NCBI GenBank assembly: GCA_001275005.1 | Contig: JWZX01000388.1 | Location: 1-15,433, forward strand | DNA from: Chrysochromulina tobinii | Lineage: Eukaryota; Haptophyta; Prymnesiales; Chrysochromulinaceae | Length of the DNA: 15,433 nt | Direction of reading: 5' to 3' | Part shown: positions 1 through 10,586 of the stretch, piece after piece | Layout of the letters: each line of letters opens with the position of its first letter | How positions within the stretch are numbered: position 1 is the stretch's first letter | Position numbers and translations under genes: made by a program | Notes under the pieces: model-generated | The model's input: the letters and a program-made list of their open reading frames with translations, nothing else | What the model was told of the DNA's origin: nothing | Databases searched by the model: none

Positions 1-1
1 C

Positions 2-61
2 GACAGCCGAGAGGGGTATCACCTCACGCACTACACCTTCGCGGTGTTGGCGTGGGAGTGA
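2..61 (+). CDS. possible C-terminal end of an upstream gene (partial)
   Basis: Reading from base 2 gives 19 sense codons, DSREGYHLTHYTFAVLAWE, then TGA at 59-61. The aromatic/hydrophobic alternation and the ending look like a real protein C-terminus, whereas the other two plus frames give less protein-like peptides. Nothing identifies the family, and the piece is short enough to be chance. Confidence 0.3.
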   Translation, partial: DSREGYHLTHYTFAVLAWE

Positions 62-749
62 CACGTTACGCAACACAAGGGCAAGGCCGAAGCTGCTGCA
101 CCATATTGACACACAACAGTTGATGACGGGCATGCGTCAGTGGGGGCTGTGGCGTTTCCCACAGCGGATCCAGTGAGCCGGGGGATTCATCTTCTCGCGA
201 GTATCCGCATCCACATGTACAAGTTCATGCATGATAGCGCGCAGCCTCGAAGACCTGCCGCATGATAGCGCGCAACCTCGTCCTCGAACCTGCCAAAGTG
301 CCGTGCGTGTAGCTTCTAGCTACCGCCAAACCAGCGCGCAGTTTCCGTTACTGCGTCTTCTGCGTGGACAACCTGTGTGAAGCTGAAGGACTCGTCGAAG
401 TGACACTCAGTTCAAAGGCACTCGACGAGCAGAGTGAGATACCCACCACCAATATACACCAAACACCCGATCGGACAAGTTTGGAAGTGTCGACGGTCTC
501 CAGCGTCTCGACCCCAGTGTGAACAGTATAGACGGTTTGGCCTACTGGCCTCCCTTAGGACTGCTACGGCGCGGCGACCCCCCTGAACACGGATGGGTAC
601 ACACGCCACACACGGCAAGTACCGAGATATGGCATGAAATGACATTATCACCCGTGAACGGGAGGGGCGCCGCCTGCGAACGAGCGCAGTGAGTTGAACA
701 CTGACCTATCTAAATCACATATTGGGGGTCGGGTGGGCGGGCGCTTGCC
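62..749. other. intergenic, no gene supported
   Basis: About 690 bp upstream of the methyltransferase-like gene. I see no coding frame with protein-like composition on either strand. The minus-strand open frame around 412-651 is low-complexity and unlike any family I know. The stretch holds a short direct repeat at 229-294 and presumably the promoter of the downstream gene, but no clear TATA-type element can be named. Confidence 0.5.
229..294. repeat. two-copy imperfect direct repeat, 31-35 bp
   Basis: The word GCATGATAGCGCGC begins at 229 and again at 260. Each copy continues with ARCCTCG and ends in CCTGCC; the second copy carries a four-base insertion. It is non-coding as far as can be seen. 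Confidence 0.7.
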
Positions 750-2163
750 ATGGCTCTGCGCGCTCTTGTGCGCCAGACCACGAAAGCAAAGCCAAAGGCA
801 GCTTTACAGTGGTGGCGAGACGCGAGGCGCGCATACCCAAGGTTTTCCCCACAGCCCTCTTCACGCTGGACGAAGGTCGACTCCCTCGACTCCCCACAAA
901 GCAACAAGGCGACCCATTGACATCTCACGCGCAGCCTTGGCTGCTGCACTAGCAGGAAACCAGCCCCTAGCGACTGAAGCGGGCTATGCGGCGATGTCGG
1001 CCATTCTTTCGAGCCCTTGGGCACGTGAAGATGGACTGAGCGGCCGCCAATCAATGGACTGCGCCTTCAACCTGGCCTTGGCGGGCTGTGGCGACGAGAC
1101 GATCTTCTCTAGATTGTGCGAGCGTGCCGAGGCCGAAGTGTCGCGCTCAAGAAAGGGGAGACGGCGCGCATCTGGGCTCGCCATCGCACAAATGGCTGAG
1201 CTGGCCGCAGCGGCAGGATGCATGCATCCGGGTCTCTTTGAGGCAGCACAAGGACAGCTAGTGGACCTCGGGTGGAGCTCGGAGGCTGGATCCACGGCGG
1301 CGGCACTCGCGGCAGGCGACTTTTCACTCCTGCATCCACGCGCTGCCCGCTGGCTCCACAGACGCCACTACCACCATTCACTCAGCTCCACTCAGCGCCG
1401 CGTCGGCCAGTCGAGTGCGAGGAGCTCTGTAGATGCCGTGCCCCTCCGATCGCACTTTGACGACCCCATCGCCGACCTCTCCGTCGATTTGGGCTGCGGA
1501 TTTGGTCTGGGAGCGCTCGGCGTCGCCTCCTCTGACAGCTCGCTCAACGTCTTGGGCTGTGATCGCAACCATGCGGCAGTCGGCTTCGCGCGAGGGGTTG
1601 CGAGACGATGGCAGCTGGAGCGCCGTTGCGCCTTTGTGGTGTGCGACGCCTCGTCAGTGCTACGGCGTCTTCGCGACGGCGAGTACGATGGCCGATTGCG
1701 ACGCATTGTACTATCGTGCCCGACGCCCTTTGCTGCCACCACGACGCGGGCGTCGCCGCAGACGCTTGACTTTTTCGCCGACGACACTCTATTTATGGAC
1801 ATCGCAGCCACTCTCCCGCCCAGCGGTACCTTGCATGTCGCGGCCAACGTGGAAGATGTCGCTGTGCGCTTGCTGGCTTCGGCACTTCAAACGAAGCTGT
1901 TCGAGGAGGTGAGTGCTGCGCCGGAGTCAGCCGAAGTCGTGAAGGCCTTTCCTTTCACTCCTTCTCCTCTTGCAGCGCGACGAACGACGGCCACAGAGCT
2001 GCCACGCCGCCAGGCTCTCTGGCGAGACTCCGGAGGGGAATGGGCCGAGGGTCCTGTTTGGCAGCACGGAGCGGCAACGCTCCTAGAAGCACGGAGTGAG
2101 ACTGAACTGGCGAGCGCGCTTGAGCGGAGGCCCACGTACAGATTCGTCTTGGAACGCAAGTAA
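750..2163 (+). CDS. TrmB-like class I SAM-dependent methyltransferase, 5' end uncertain
   Basis: Probable SAM-dependent methyltransferase resembling tRNA (guanine-N7) methyltransferase (TrmB). Motif I, VDLGCGFGLGALG, is at 1483-1521, and the acidic ribose-binding segment GCDRN is at about 1558-1572. SCPTPF at about 1714-1731 sits where TrmB has FPDPWPK. GTLHVAANVEDVAVRLL at about 1825-1875 matches the family strand-helix after that motif, and the C-terminus SETELA...RPTYRFVLER resembles the TrmB tail. The N-terminal 100-150 residues are Ala/Leu-rich helical repeats, perhaps of organellar RNA-binding type. The family frame is open from 658, but its first ATG is only at 994. The best-context ATG (CCATGGC, 750) is in another frame and starts a basic leader (MALRALVRQTTKAKPKAALQ) like an organelle presequence. 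A 5' exon joined by a short intron near 876-963 would restore frame, but this is unproven. The loss of the PDPWPK residues makes the substrate uncertain. Confidence 0.6.
1909..2013 (+). other. candidate intron inside the methyltransferase
   Basis: A consensus-perfect donor, GAG|GTGAGT, at 1909 is followed by a long pyrimidine tract (about 1949-1972) and TTGCAG ending at 1975. Splicing to 1975 removes 67 nt, shifts frame and ends the protein about 45 codons later, losing the TrmB-like tail. Splicing to CGCCAG ending at 2013 removes 105 nt and keeps frame. Retention also keeps frame. So this is a retained, alternatively spliced or acceptor-shifted intron; transcripts would decide. Confidence 0.45.
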
Positions 2164-3019
2164 GGTCCTTCCAAAAGACCAAAACGGTTCGTGTTGCAAA
2201 ATTTGGTTTCGTCTTCTGTGTAGCCGACTTCATTATCCGGATAGCCGACTCCACTCGCCGATCTCTTTGCTAAACGGTACGTGGACGTCCCGATCAGCAT
2301 GATCCTTCCCGATCAGCTCGGTGAGGCCTATCCCGTCCACTGCGACACGACCATGCCGTCCGCAAGGCTCCTTCGCCCCATCGCAAGGCAAAGCACCGTG
2401 CGCGCGGTCGAGCCGGAGGTGCTCCTGCAACCTCCCTTCGACAAGATCGAGGAGCACCACCAGCCGCAGCCGCTCGAGCATTCGCTTCCGACCGTCGGTG
2501 GCTTTGTCCACACCTCGGTCTGGGATCCACAAAATGCCACGGCCACGTTGATGAGTCCTGAATATACGTTCTGCGCCGCTCCCCGTCTCAGACCGCGACA
2601 GGAGTGCGCGACAGGAGCGCATATTCGTTTCGACCAATGCGCCGCTCCCCATATTCGACCGCGGGCGCACTAATTCGAGGAGCGAACTGGAACCACATGT
2701 GCATGTGCATGAATATCCATACCTGTAGCAGTAACTGTGCGGAGAGACTGATCATGTCTGATGGTGCTCCGCTCTGGTCCGCCGAGCAGGCCCCGGTGCC
2801 TGGAATTTCGGTTATATAACTGCATGAACGTCCCCGTAGGCCGGCGCGCTCTACAGCTACACACAGTCTCGCGCACCACCCCCTCGTTCGCACGCCCAGA
2901 TGCTCCCCATGTGTCACGCGACGCGGCGTTTATTTGGAATCCGCGGCCACCCTATACCCGCATGCATGCAGACGAGATGACTCCAAGATCCTTCATCAGC
3001 GCCAGATGAGAGCTTCATA
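2164..3019. other. intergenic between convergent genes, no assignable gene
   Basis: 856 bp between the methyltransferase stop and the scaffold-gene stop. Overlapping open frames run on both strands at about 2233-2673. The plus frame reads like a Pro/His-rich peptide (IDVPISMILPDQLGEAYPVH and onward) but has no well-placed ATG or recognised domain. The stretch 2555-2670 holds an imperfect repeat around CGCCGCTCCCC (about 2574 and 2639). GTTATATAAC at 2811-2820 is a perfect palindrome. A decayed gene or a non-coding transcript is possible; I cannot show either. Confidence 0.5.
2811..2820. promoter_or_regulatory. TATA-like palindrome
   Basis: GTTATATAAC equals its own reverse complement and stands in a GC-rich surrounding. 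It is TATA-box-like on both strands, but no gene with a start suitably downstream is supported. Its location in the 3' flank of the minus-strand scaffold gene also allows a 3'-end processing role. Confidence 0.25.
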
Positions 3020-6000
3020 TCAGGGCGAGATGAATGAAGGCTGCACGCCACCCGGGTTGGTGCCCGTGGCGATGAAGTGCTCAAGGAGCTGCTGCTGCTC
3101 ATAGCTGGGCGAGTTGATCGGCGCGATGTGGCTCAGGTCCCAGCAGCGCACGGTGCCATCGGTCGAGCCCGACCACACAGCGCCGTCGCGCACGAGCAGT
3201 GAGCGCACGGGCGCACGGTGCGCCTGCAGGTTAGCCAGCGGCGCCGCTCGCATCGCGCGTATGTCCCACACCTGATGACGGTCACGTCGCAATCAGATGC
3301 CATCAGTCCGATCCGTCGCAATCAGATGCCATCAGTCCGATCCGTCGCAATCAGATGCCATCAGTCCGATCCGTCGCAATCAGATGCCATCAGTCCCATC
3401 CGTCGCAATCAGATGCCATCAGTCCGATCCGTCGCACACCTTCAGAGAGCCATCGTATCCCGCGCTCACGAGCATCGCGTCCGCGCCCGTGTCGCTGGTG
3501 GCGGCGAGCGCGTACACGGGCGCGCCCGCGTGCATCTCGCCCGCGCGCGCCGACGAGCGCGCGTCCCATAAGCGGATCGCGCCGTCCGCGCCACCGCTGG
3601 CCATGAGCTCTGCGGCATACGGCAGCGGCTGCAGCGCCCAGACAGGGCCATCGTGCACGCCCTCCAGAGCCCTCAGCCGCACGCTCTCCGGAGCATTCCA
3701 CAGGTTGATCGAGCCACCCCAGTGGCCACTCCAGAGTGTCTCGGGCTTGCGGCCGTTGACGGCGCAGTGGCCGAGTGCATGCACGGCCGTGTGCTCCGCG
3801 TGGCCCGCTGAGACGGGCATCGCGCAAGTGGCGAGCAGCTTCCTATTTTGGTAATCCCACATGCGGATCGTGCAGTCGGCTGAGCCCGAGACGAGTCGCC
3901 CTTGATGGAGCAGCAAGGCCTGAACGGCATCCGTGTGGCCGGCGAGCGTGCCCAGCTTGGTGAGCTCGAGCGGGAGATACATCCGCTCATTCGGGCCAGA
4001 GGCACGCTGCGTCGTCTCCACATTCCACAGTCGCACGGTCCGATCCGACGAACCGGACGCAATGGTGCGCTCACCTGATGATGACGGTGGCACTCAGAGA
4101 TGATGAGATTCAATCAGAGGCCCTCAGAGAGAGAGGCAATCAGTCCGATCCTGATGATGACGGTGGCAATCAGTCCAATCGACGCGCCGCTCGCGACGGC
4201 GCTCACCCAGGACCGCGAGGCTCCAAATGCGGTCGATGTGTGCCGAGTGTTGCATGCAGAGGACTCCAGCCTCGGAGTAGGCGCGGATCGTCTTGTCGCG
4301 CCCGGCAGCGAGGACGAGGCTTTGGCCGTTGGAGGGCGCGGCGCCAGCACTGAGCGCGTCGGTGGGCATCGCGACGAGTGCGTGGACTGCCTGGCCACAC
4401 GCCACAGGTGAGGGCGGCACGGCCATCGCGCCCGGCCCGCTGAACGAAGCGTACAGCCCGATGGAGGTTCGCCGAGAGGTGGGGGTGGGGGAAGAGGCAC
4501 GAGGGACCACTGGCGCCGTCCTGGGCGCCTGGGAGCCTCCATGGGCGCCGTCCTGGGCGTGTCCATGGGTGTGCGGGGTGCGTTGCGGCGCGCCGTTGCC
4601 TGCGGTGGGCCGTACCGAGGGCGTCGTGTTGGGCACGGGCGGGGTCGGCGCTCGGTACGGCGTGGACGGCGCTGTGGAAGTCGCTATGGAGGTGTCCAGC
4701 ACGACGCGGCAGACGGCGGCGGCGGCAGGCGGCGGCTCGGCGCCCGTCACGGCGCCCGGCGAGCTACGTACCTTGTCGTAGAGCGCCGTCGCGGGCGCAC
4801 CGGCGCCATTGCATGCGGGCAGGCCGCCTCCGTTGAGAGGTACCGAGGAGCGGGCGGGGGGCGCCAAGGCGGCGGCACTGTGAATGACGAAACCGGGGGG
4901 CGCCGAGACGGCGGCAGCGGGCAAGGGCGTGTGCGGTGTGATGACGCTCGGCGGGCGGCGCGACGCAGGTGGCTGGTAATGGTCCCCACGCGCCGAGAAG
5001 GGCGCGCCGTAGGCTCGTTCCGGTAATTGAGTGGGCTCGTTTCGGTAATGGTCCCCACGCGCCGAGAAGGGCGCGCCGTAGGCTCGTTCCGACGGTTGCC
5101 CTCCGACGCCGTTCGCGAGCCGGTCCATGCCTGCCTCCACTCCCGGGGCGATGGTGCCCAGCTGGAGTGGTGCGACTGGAACGGGCACTCGCGGCGGCAC
5201 TCGTGGCGGGACCTCGTCCGCCGAAGCCCCGCCGAGTGGGCGCTCGGGGCGCGGCGGCTTTGCCACGCCCCGCGCGGACAAGGGCTGATGCAGCTGGTCC
5301 ATTGGCTGCGGCTCGTGAGGGTGTGAAGGCTCGTGAGGGTGTGAAGGCTCCGCTTCGGACGTCGTCAGGCGCGGCGGCGGTACACTGGGAGCAACAGGGA
5401 CTCTGTTCTTGGGCGGTGGCGGCGAGAGCTGCGGCGAGAGCGGCGGCGACTTCGGGCTACTCGCCGCGAGGGAGGCCGAGCACAGAGCCTTCCAAGAGAG
5501 CCCCGCGGACGCGCCGTATTGGGCGGACGTGGGCGTTTCGTCGAGCTGCTGGAGGACGAGCCACACGTGCTCTGTGCTCGTCGACACACCAAAGTAGCGC
5601 TCGAAGAGGTCTGCATGCACGGCCATCACCCCCGCCCATTGGGCGCTCACGACAGCGCCATCGCTCCCCACGCGTGCGCGCAGCCGTCGGTACAAGGAGA
5701 GTAGGAGCTCTAGATCCGCCTCCGTGGCTGCGTCGCCCGGCGGAGGCGGCGGAGGCGGAGGCGAAGGCGCCGACGCGGCAATGGGCGACGCAGCCACGGC
5801 CACCGGAGGCGGCGGTGGCGCGGCGGGCGCGGCGGGCGCGGCGGGCGCGGCGGGCGCGGCGACGCTGCTCGTCTCCACTCGTGCACAATTGTTGGCGGCA
5901 ACCTCAATCTCCTGCCAGCTCAGGTCGCCGCTGCCGTCGACGTCCAAGCTCTTGAAGGCACGCCCGAGCGCCTCCACGCCCGCGCCGCCAAAGTACTTTG

Positions 6001-9000
6001 CGAGCGCCAGCTGGTTCCTTGCCACGCCTTTGCCCCACTCCTTCTTGTCGACGGTGCCGCTGCCGTCCTTGTCAAGCGCTATGAAGAGCGCCCGGAGCTC
6101 GCGGAGCGCCGCGCCCTCCTGGAGCGGCGCATCCTCAGCCATCCCTAATTTGGAAGAGCCGAGCTGCGTCGTCTCCGGTGCGAGGGCATGCTGCCTCTTG
6201 ACCTCGACCACCCGGTGGACCGCCTTGCGCCGGCGCACACCCGCCTGCACTTTGGTGGCTGCCACGCGCTGGGTGCTCGCGACGCTCGTCGGCAGCGCCA
6301 CCGTGTTGGTACGCCACGTTGCGAGGGCGCGCAAGAGTGTGACGCCCGCGCGCTGCTTGAGCACCGACTCGAGCTTCCCCACAGCCGCGACGAGCTTGAC
6401 CTCAAGCGCCGCGATACCTGCCGGTACAACGGCCGCCTCGGTGTGAACGTTCACACCTCCGGGTAGCTCCCAAGCCTTACCGGTACCACTCGCACTGCTG
6501 CCGGCGCTCGGGTGGCAGATGGAGTCCACGTGGGCGGCCGCCACGTACGCAGCTGCCTGCTGGCGCGAGAAGCGCTCCGGCGGCGGCTTCGACGGCCGCG
6601 GCGGCGCGCTTTTGGCCACAGCGGCCCGCGCGCCAACCTCAATCTCCTGCCAGCTCAGGTCGCCGCTGCCGTCGACGTCCAGGCTCTTGAAGGCACGCCC
6701 GAGCGCCTCCACGCCCGCGCCGCCAAAGTACTTTGCGAGCGCGAGCTGGTTCCTTGCCACGCCTTTGCCCCACTCCTTCTTGTCGACGGTGCCGCTGCCG
6801 TCCTTGTCAAGCGCTATGAAGAGCGCCCGGAGCTCGCGGAAGGCGGCATCTACCGGCAGACTGATCGAATTCTGGCGGCGCAACGCGACCTGCCGCTGAG
6901 CGCTCGCCTGGCGTTGGCGCGACTGTATTTTGATGGTGGCGGCGGCCTGGCGACGCTGTACGGCCAGCGCCGTGCCCTGTGCGTCAACAACGCTGTTGCT
7001 GCTGTTGCTGCTGGTGCTGGTGCTGGTGCTGCTACTCGGCGCCGTCGTGGACGCCGCCGTGGGCGCCGTCGTGCGCACCGGGGTGGCGCTCGGCTGCTTG
7101 AGCGCCTGGAGCTCGCGAGATTTCGAGTCGAGCTCGGACTGCGTGCGCGCGAGCGACGCTCGGATTGCCTGCAGCTCCCGCTCCTTCCACAGGAGTGCCT
7201 CGTCATCGGGAGGCGCCGTCGTGAGCCGAGGCGGGCTGGCGGATCGAGGGCTTGTCAAGCGCGGGCTCCCTCCTCGCGGCTCCTCCGAAGGGGCTCTGGC
7301 GGGGCGCGGTGAGGGCGGGCGGGCGGGGCGCTCTTGGGGCAGTGGGTCAGCGGGCGGCTCAGCGGCGGTTGTCACGGCAGGCTGCGGCTCGGGCGCGCGG
7401 CGCAGGCCGAGCGTGAGCACGGTCAGCTCGGGGACGAGCTCTGCTGACCAGTCAAAGGCCTCTCCAGGCTTGTCGTTGATGACGACGATGACGTCGTACA
7501 GGCACAGCAGCCCTCGTTTGAGCGCGAGGGCGGCGGGCGTGTCGGGGTCCACTGCGGAGATCGAGCACGAGTTTGTCGACTCATCGACACACAGCTGAAG
7601 ACCAAACCCCTCCTCAACTGACCGTTCGAGACGCACGAAGAAGAGGCCCCGTTGACCCCACCCTGGCAACGGGTCGACTTCCATCGCCATCGAGCGGCGC
7701 GGGGGTGGCGGGGGCAGTGAGGGAGGGGCGGCGGCCAAGGGTACGTACGGGTACTGCTTGCCGGCAGTGGCGGCGCTCACGGCGCCGCCGGCAGCTTTCG
7801 GCGGCTCGGCGATGCGTTCAAAGATGGGGCCCGCGCCGTGGTGAGCACTGGCATGCAGTCCAGCGATGGCACCCGCGCCAGCATCGGCGGTGGCAGTGGC
7901 AGGTGCGGCAGGTGCGGCAGCGGCAGGTGCGCCTGTGTCGGCCGAGGCGGGCGTGGGCGGAGAGGCGCCCACAGACGGGAGCGAGGGGGCACCGTTGTGA
8001 GCGAGCGAGGGGGCGGCACCTTCGTGAGTGCTGACGGCCAGCTTGGCCGGCGCCGGCTGCTGGCGCAACAGCCCAAGGGCGATGCGCGTCGTGTCGGGCG
8101 ACGCGAGCAGTTCGACCAGGTGCTCAGGCCCGTCGAGCAGCACGCCATTCGCTGCGACGAGGCGGTCCTCGGGAAGGATGCCACCGAGGTCCGCTGGCCC
8201 ATTGGTTTCGACGCGATCCACCACGATGGCGCTCGCCAGCTCTTCGTCGTCGTGATGGCGCTCCTCATCGTCGTCTTGGCGCTTCTCGATGAATAGGCCG
8301 AGGCTCTCACCGATGGCACGCCGGAGGAGAGCGACATCATACGTAGCGTCCCCGTACCCGCCGGCCGCATCGAGCTTCGCCTCGGCCAGTACGCGGGGAC
8401 CGAGGGCTCGGGTCGCTTCCACAAGGCGTAAGCCATCGTCCTCGAGTGCGGGCGACCCCTCGGGCTGGGGACCGTGTGACGCGTCCCCGCGGGCGAGGAT
8501 GAAGGTCGCGACGAGCTGCCGCCGCAGGCTGTCGCGAAAGTCGGTCTCGTCAGCGACGCGCCGCCCGTTGATGGCGAGGACGACGTCGCCCTTGGCGAGC
8601 CTCATCGGGTGCTCGCCGGCGGGCGTGCCGGGGTGCACCGCGAGGAGGCGGATGGAGCCAGTCTGATCCTGCTCGAGGTCCAGTCCGAATGGCTCGCCGT
8701 CCTTGCGCACGAGCGTGGCCGTGTACGTAGGGAAGCCGTGCGAGTCCTCTTCAAGCCCTTCGGGTATGCTCGTATAAGCGCCGTGCCGAGCGATGCGCAT
8801 GTGCGCGACGAGCTGGCCGGGCGGAATCATCGCGACAAAGTCCGAATCGATCGTGACCGGCTGCCGGTTGATCGCCTCGACACGGTCCCCTAACAGAAGC
8901 CCGGCGCGGTGGGCGGCGAGGCCCGCGTCGATCTTCGACACGATGACGAAGCCCTGGAGATCGAGCTGGATTGTGAGACCAAAGCCCTCATCTGGGGACG

Positions 9001-10551
9001 ATCTTTCCAGCCTGATCTCGAGCGCTTCCCAGGCATCGTCCCAGGAATCCTCGTCCCCTCTGTCGCCCTCCGCCTCCTCGTCCGCCTCCTTCTCCTCGGC
9101 CTCGAGCTCATCCTGATCTCCGGAGATGTCCTCATGAGGAGATCGCAGCAGATGCAGCCGCACCGTCCGCACATCAGGGCTAAGCAAGCTCCCAAAATCA
9201 GTCTTCGAATCCACGGCGATGCCATTGATGGCTAGGATCCGGTCGAGCTCCTGCACGTTGTGCGCTTCGGCGATGGAGCCCGGCTTGACGCTCGAGACGA
9301 CCACATGATGATCTGCATCGTACCCGATCGCGAGGCCGAGGTCTTCCCCATGCTCACGGTGCAAGACCACCGCGACCGGCTGCGCGATCGGGGAGGCAAG
9401 GGGGGAGGCAAGGGGCCCCATCGGGACCTTGACGACGGCGGAGGCGACTGGTAGCGGAGCCGATGGCTCCCTCGGTGGCTGAGCGCCGCCCTGAGCGCCG
9501 CTCCCGCCGCTCGCACCGCCCTCCTCCTCGATCAGGCGCGAGATGGTGAGTGTCACCTCCAGCCCCTCGTCCGCGAGGAGCTCGGCAAAGTTGGTGTGGG
9601 CCGAGGCGACACGGCGACGATCCGGAGGTCCCACGGCCACGACCTGGTCGTTGATCATGAGCTCGCCGCACCGGTCGGCGGGAGATCCCGGCGAGATCGA
9701 GAGCAGCAGGGCCGCGCCGTTCTCATCGAAGCCCAGCCCGAGCCCAAGAGACTCGTGCTTCGAGCGGCGCGAGAGCGTCACATCAAAGACCATCTCATGC
9801 AACGAGTCGTCCTCCTCGTCCTCGTCGTCCTCGTCGTCCTCCTCGTCGGCAGGTCCCTCGTCCTCCGCCTCTAACGAGGTGTCGAGCTCACGACGCAGGG
9901 CTTCCAGCTGCCTGCGCTGTGGCGAACCAAAGAGAAGCCTCCCCGCCTTCGCCGCCCCCTCTGCCTCCGGCGGCTCCTCCTCCGCCTCGGCCGCGGGCTC
10001 TTCGCCCACCTCAGCGCCGTCGTAATCCACGCTCACCGGCGCGGGCCCCTTGTCGCGCAGCCAATCGAGGATCGCTTGGGGTGAGCCGGCGGCGTCGCTC
10101 GAGTGGGGAGACATGGGCGTGCTCGCCACCTCACGCGTCACCTCGAGCGTCACCCTAGTCACGTCCCTAGGCAGCAGCACGCTAAAATCGGACTGGGGGG
10201 TCACCGGCTGCCCATTGATCGCCACGACGCGATCGCCTTCGAACAACTGACGGCAGCGCTCAGCTGGAGAGCCTTTGCTTATGGACGAGAGCACCGCCGC
10301 CTCGCCGTTGAATCCGATGCCCAATCCGAAGCCTTCGCGTGAGGCACGCTCGAGCGTCACGCGCAGCACCTCGACGACCGAATCGGGCGATGGAGGCAGC
10401 TCCGCCGGTAGGATCGTCAGTTCCACGCTCTTCGCGTGCTCAGGCACCTGTGCGCCGAGAGTGCCGGGCTCGTGCCCGTTGATGGCGAGGAGCCGATCGA
10501 AGAGATGAATCTGACCGCTCGCCTCCGCGGGTGAGCCGCTCGTCACCTGCG

Positions 10552-10586
<35 letters not shown>

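Noticed and set aside
3286-3430. The regular 29-bp repeat as a CRISPR array
   Set aside because: Units abut with no spacers, and the array lies inside a spliceosomal intron of a WD40 gene.
3218-3854. Plus-strand open frames with repeated peptide (SVRSVAIRCHQSDP and similar)
   Set aside because: They are the antisense reading of the intronic 29-bp satellite and of the WD40 exon, which has clear blade signatures on the minus strand.
4075-4206. Frameshift or pseudogene break between the long PDZ/EF frame and the WD40 frame
   Set aside because: Removing a GT-AG intron restores an intact WD repeat and the total spliced length is an exact multiple of three, so the gene is not broken here.
8793-9116. 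Long Ser-rich plus-strand frames opposite the PDZ region (also 9543-10025 and 6930-7598)
   Set aside because: They mirror acidic and other low-complexity coding tracts of the minus-strand scaffold, with no domain of their own.
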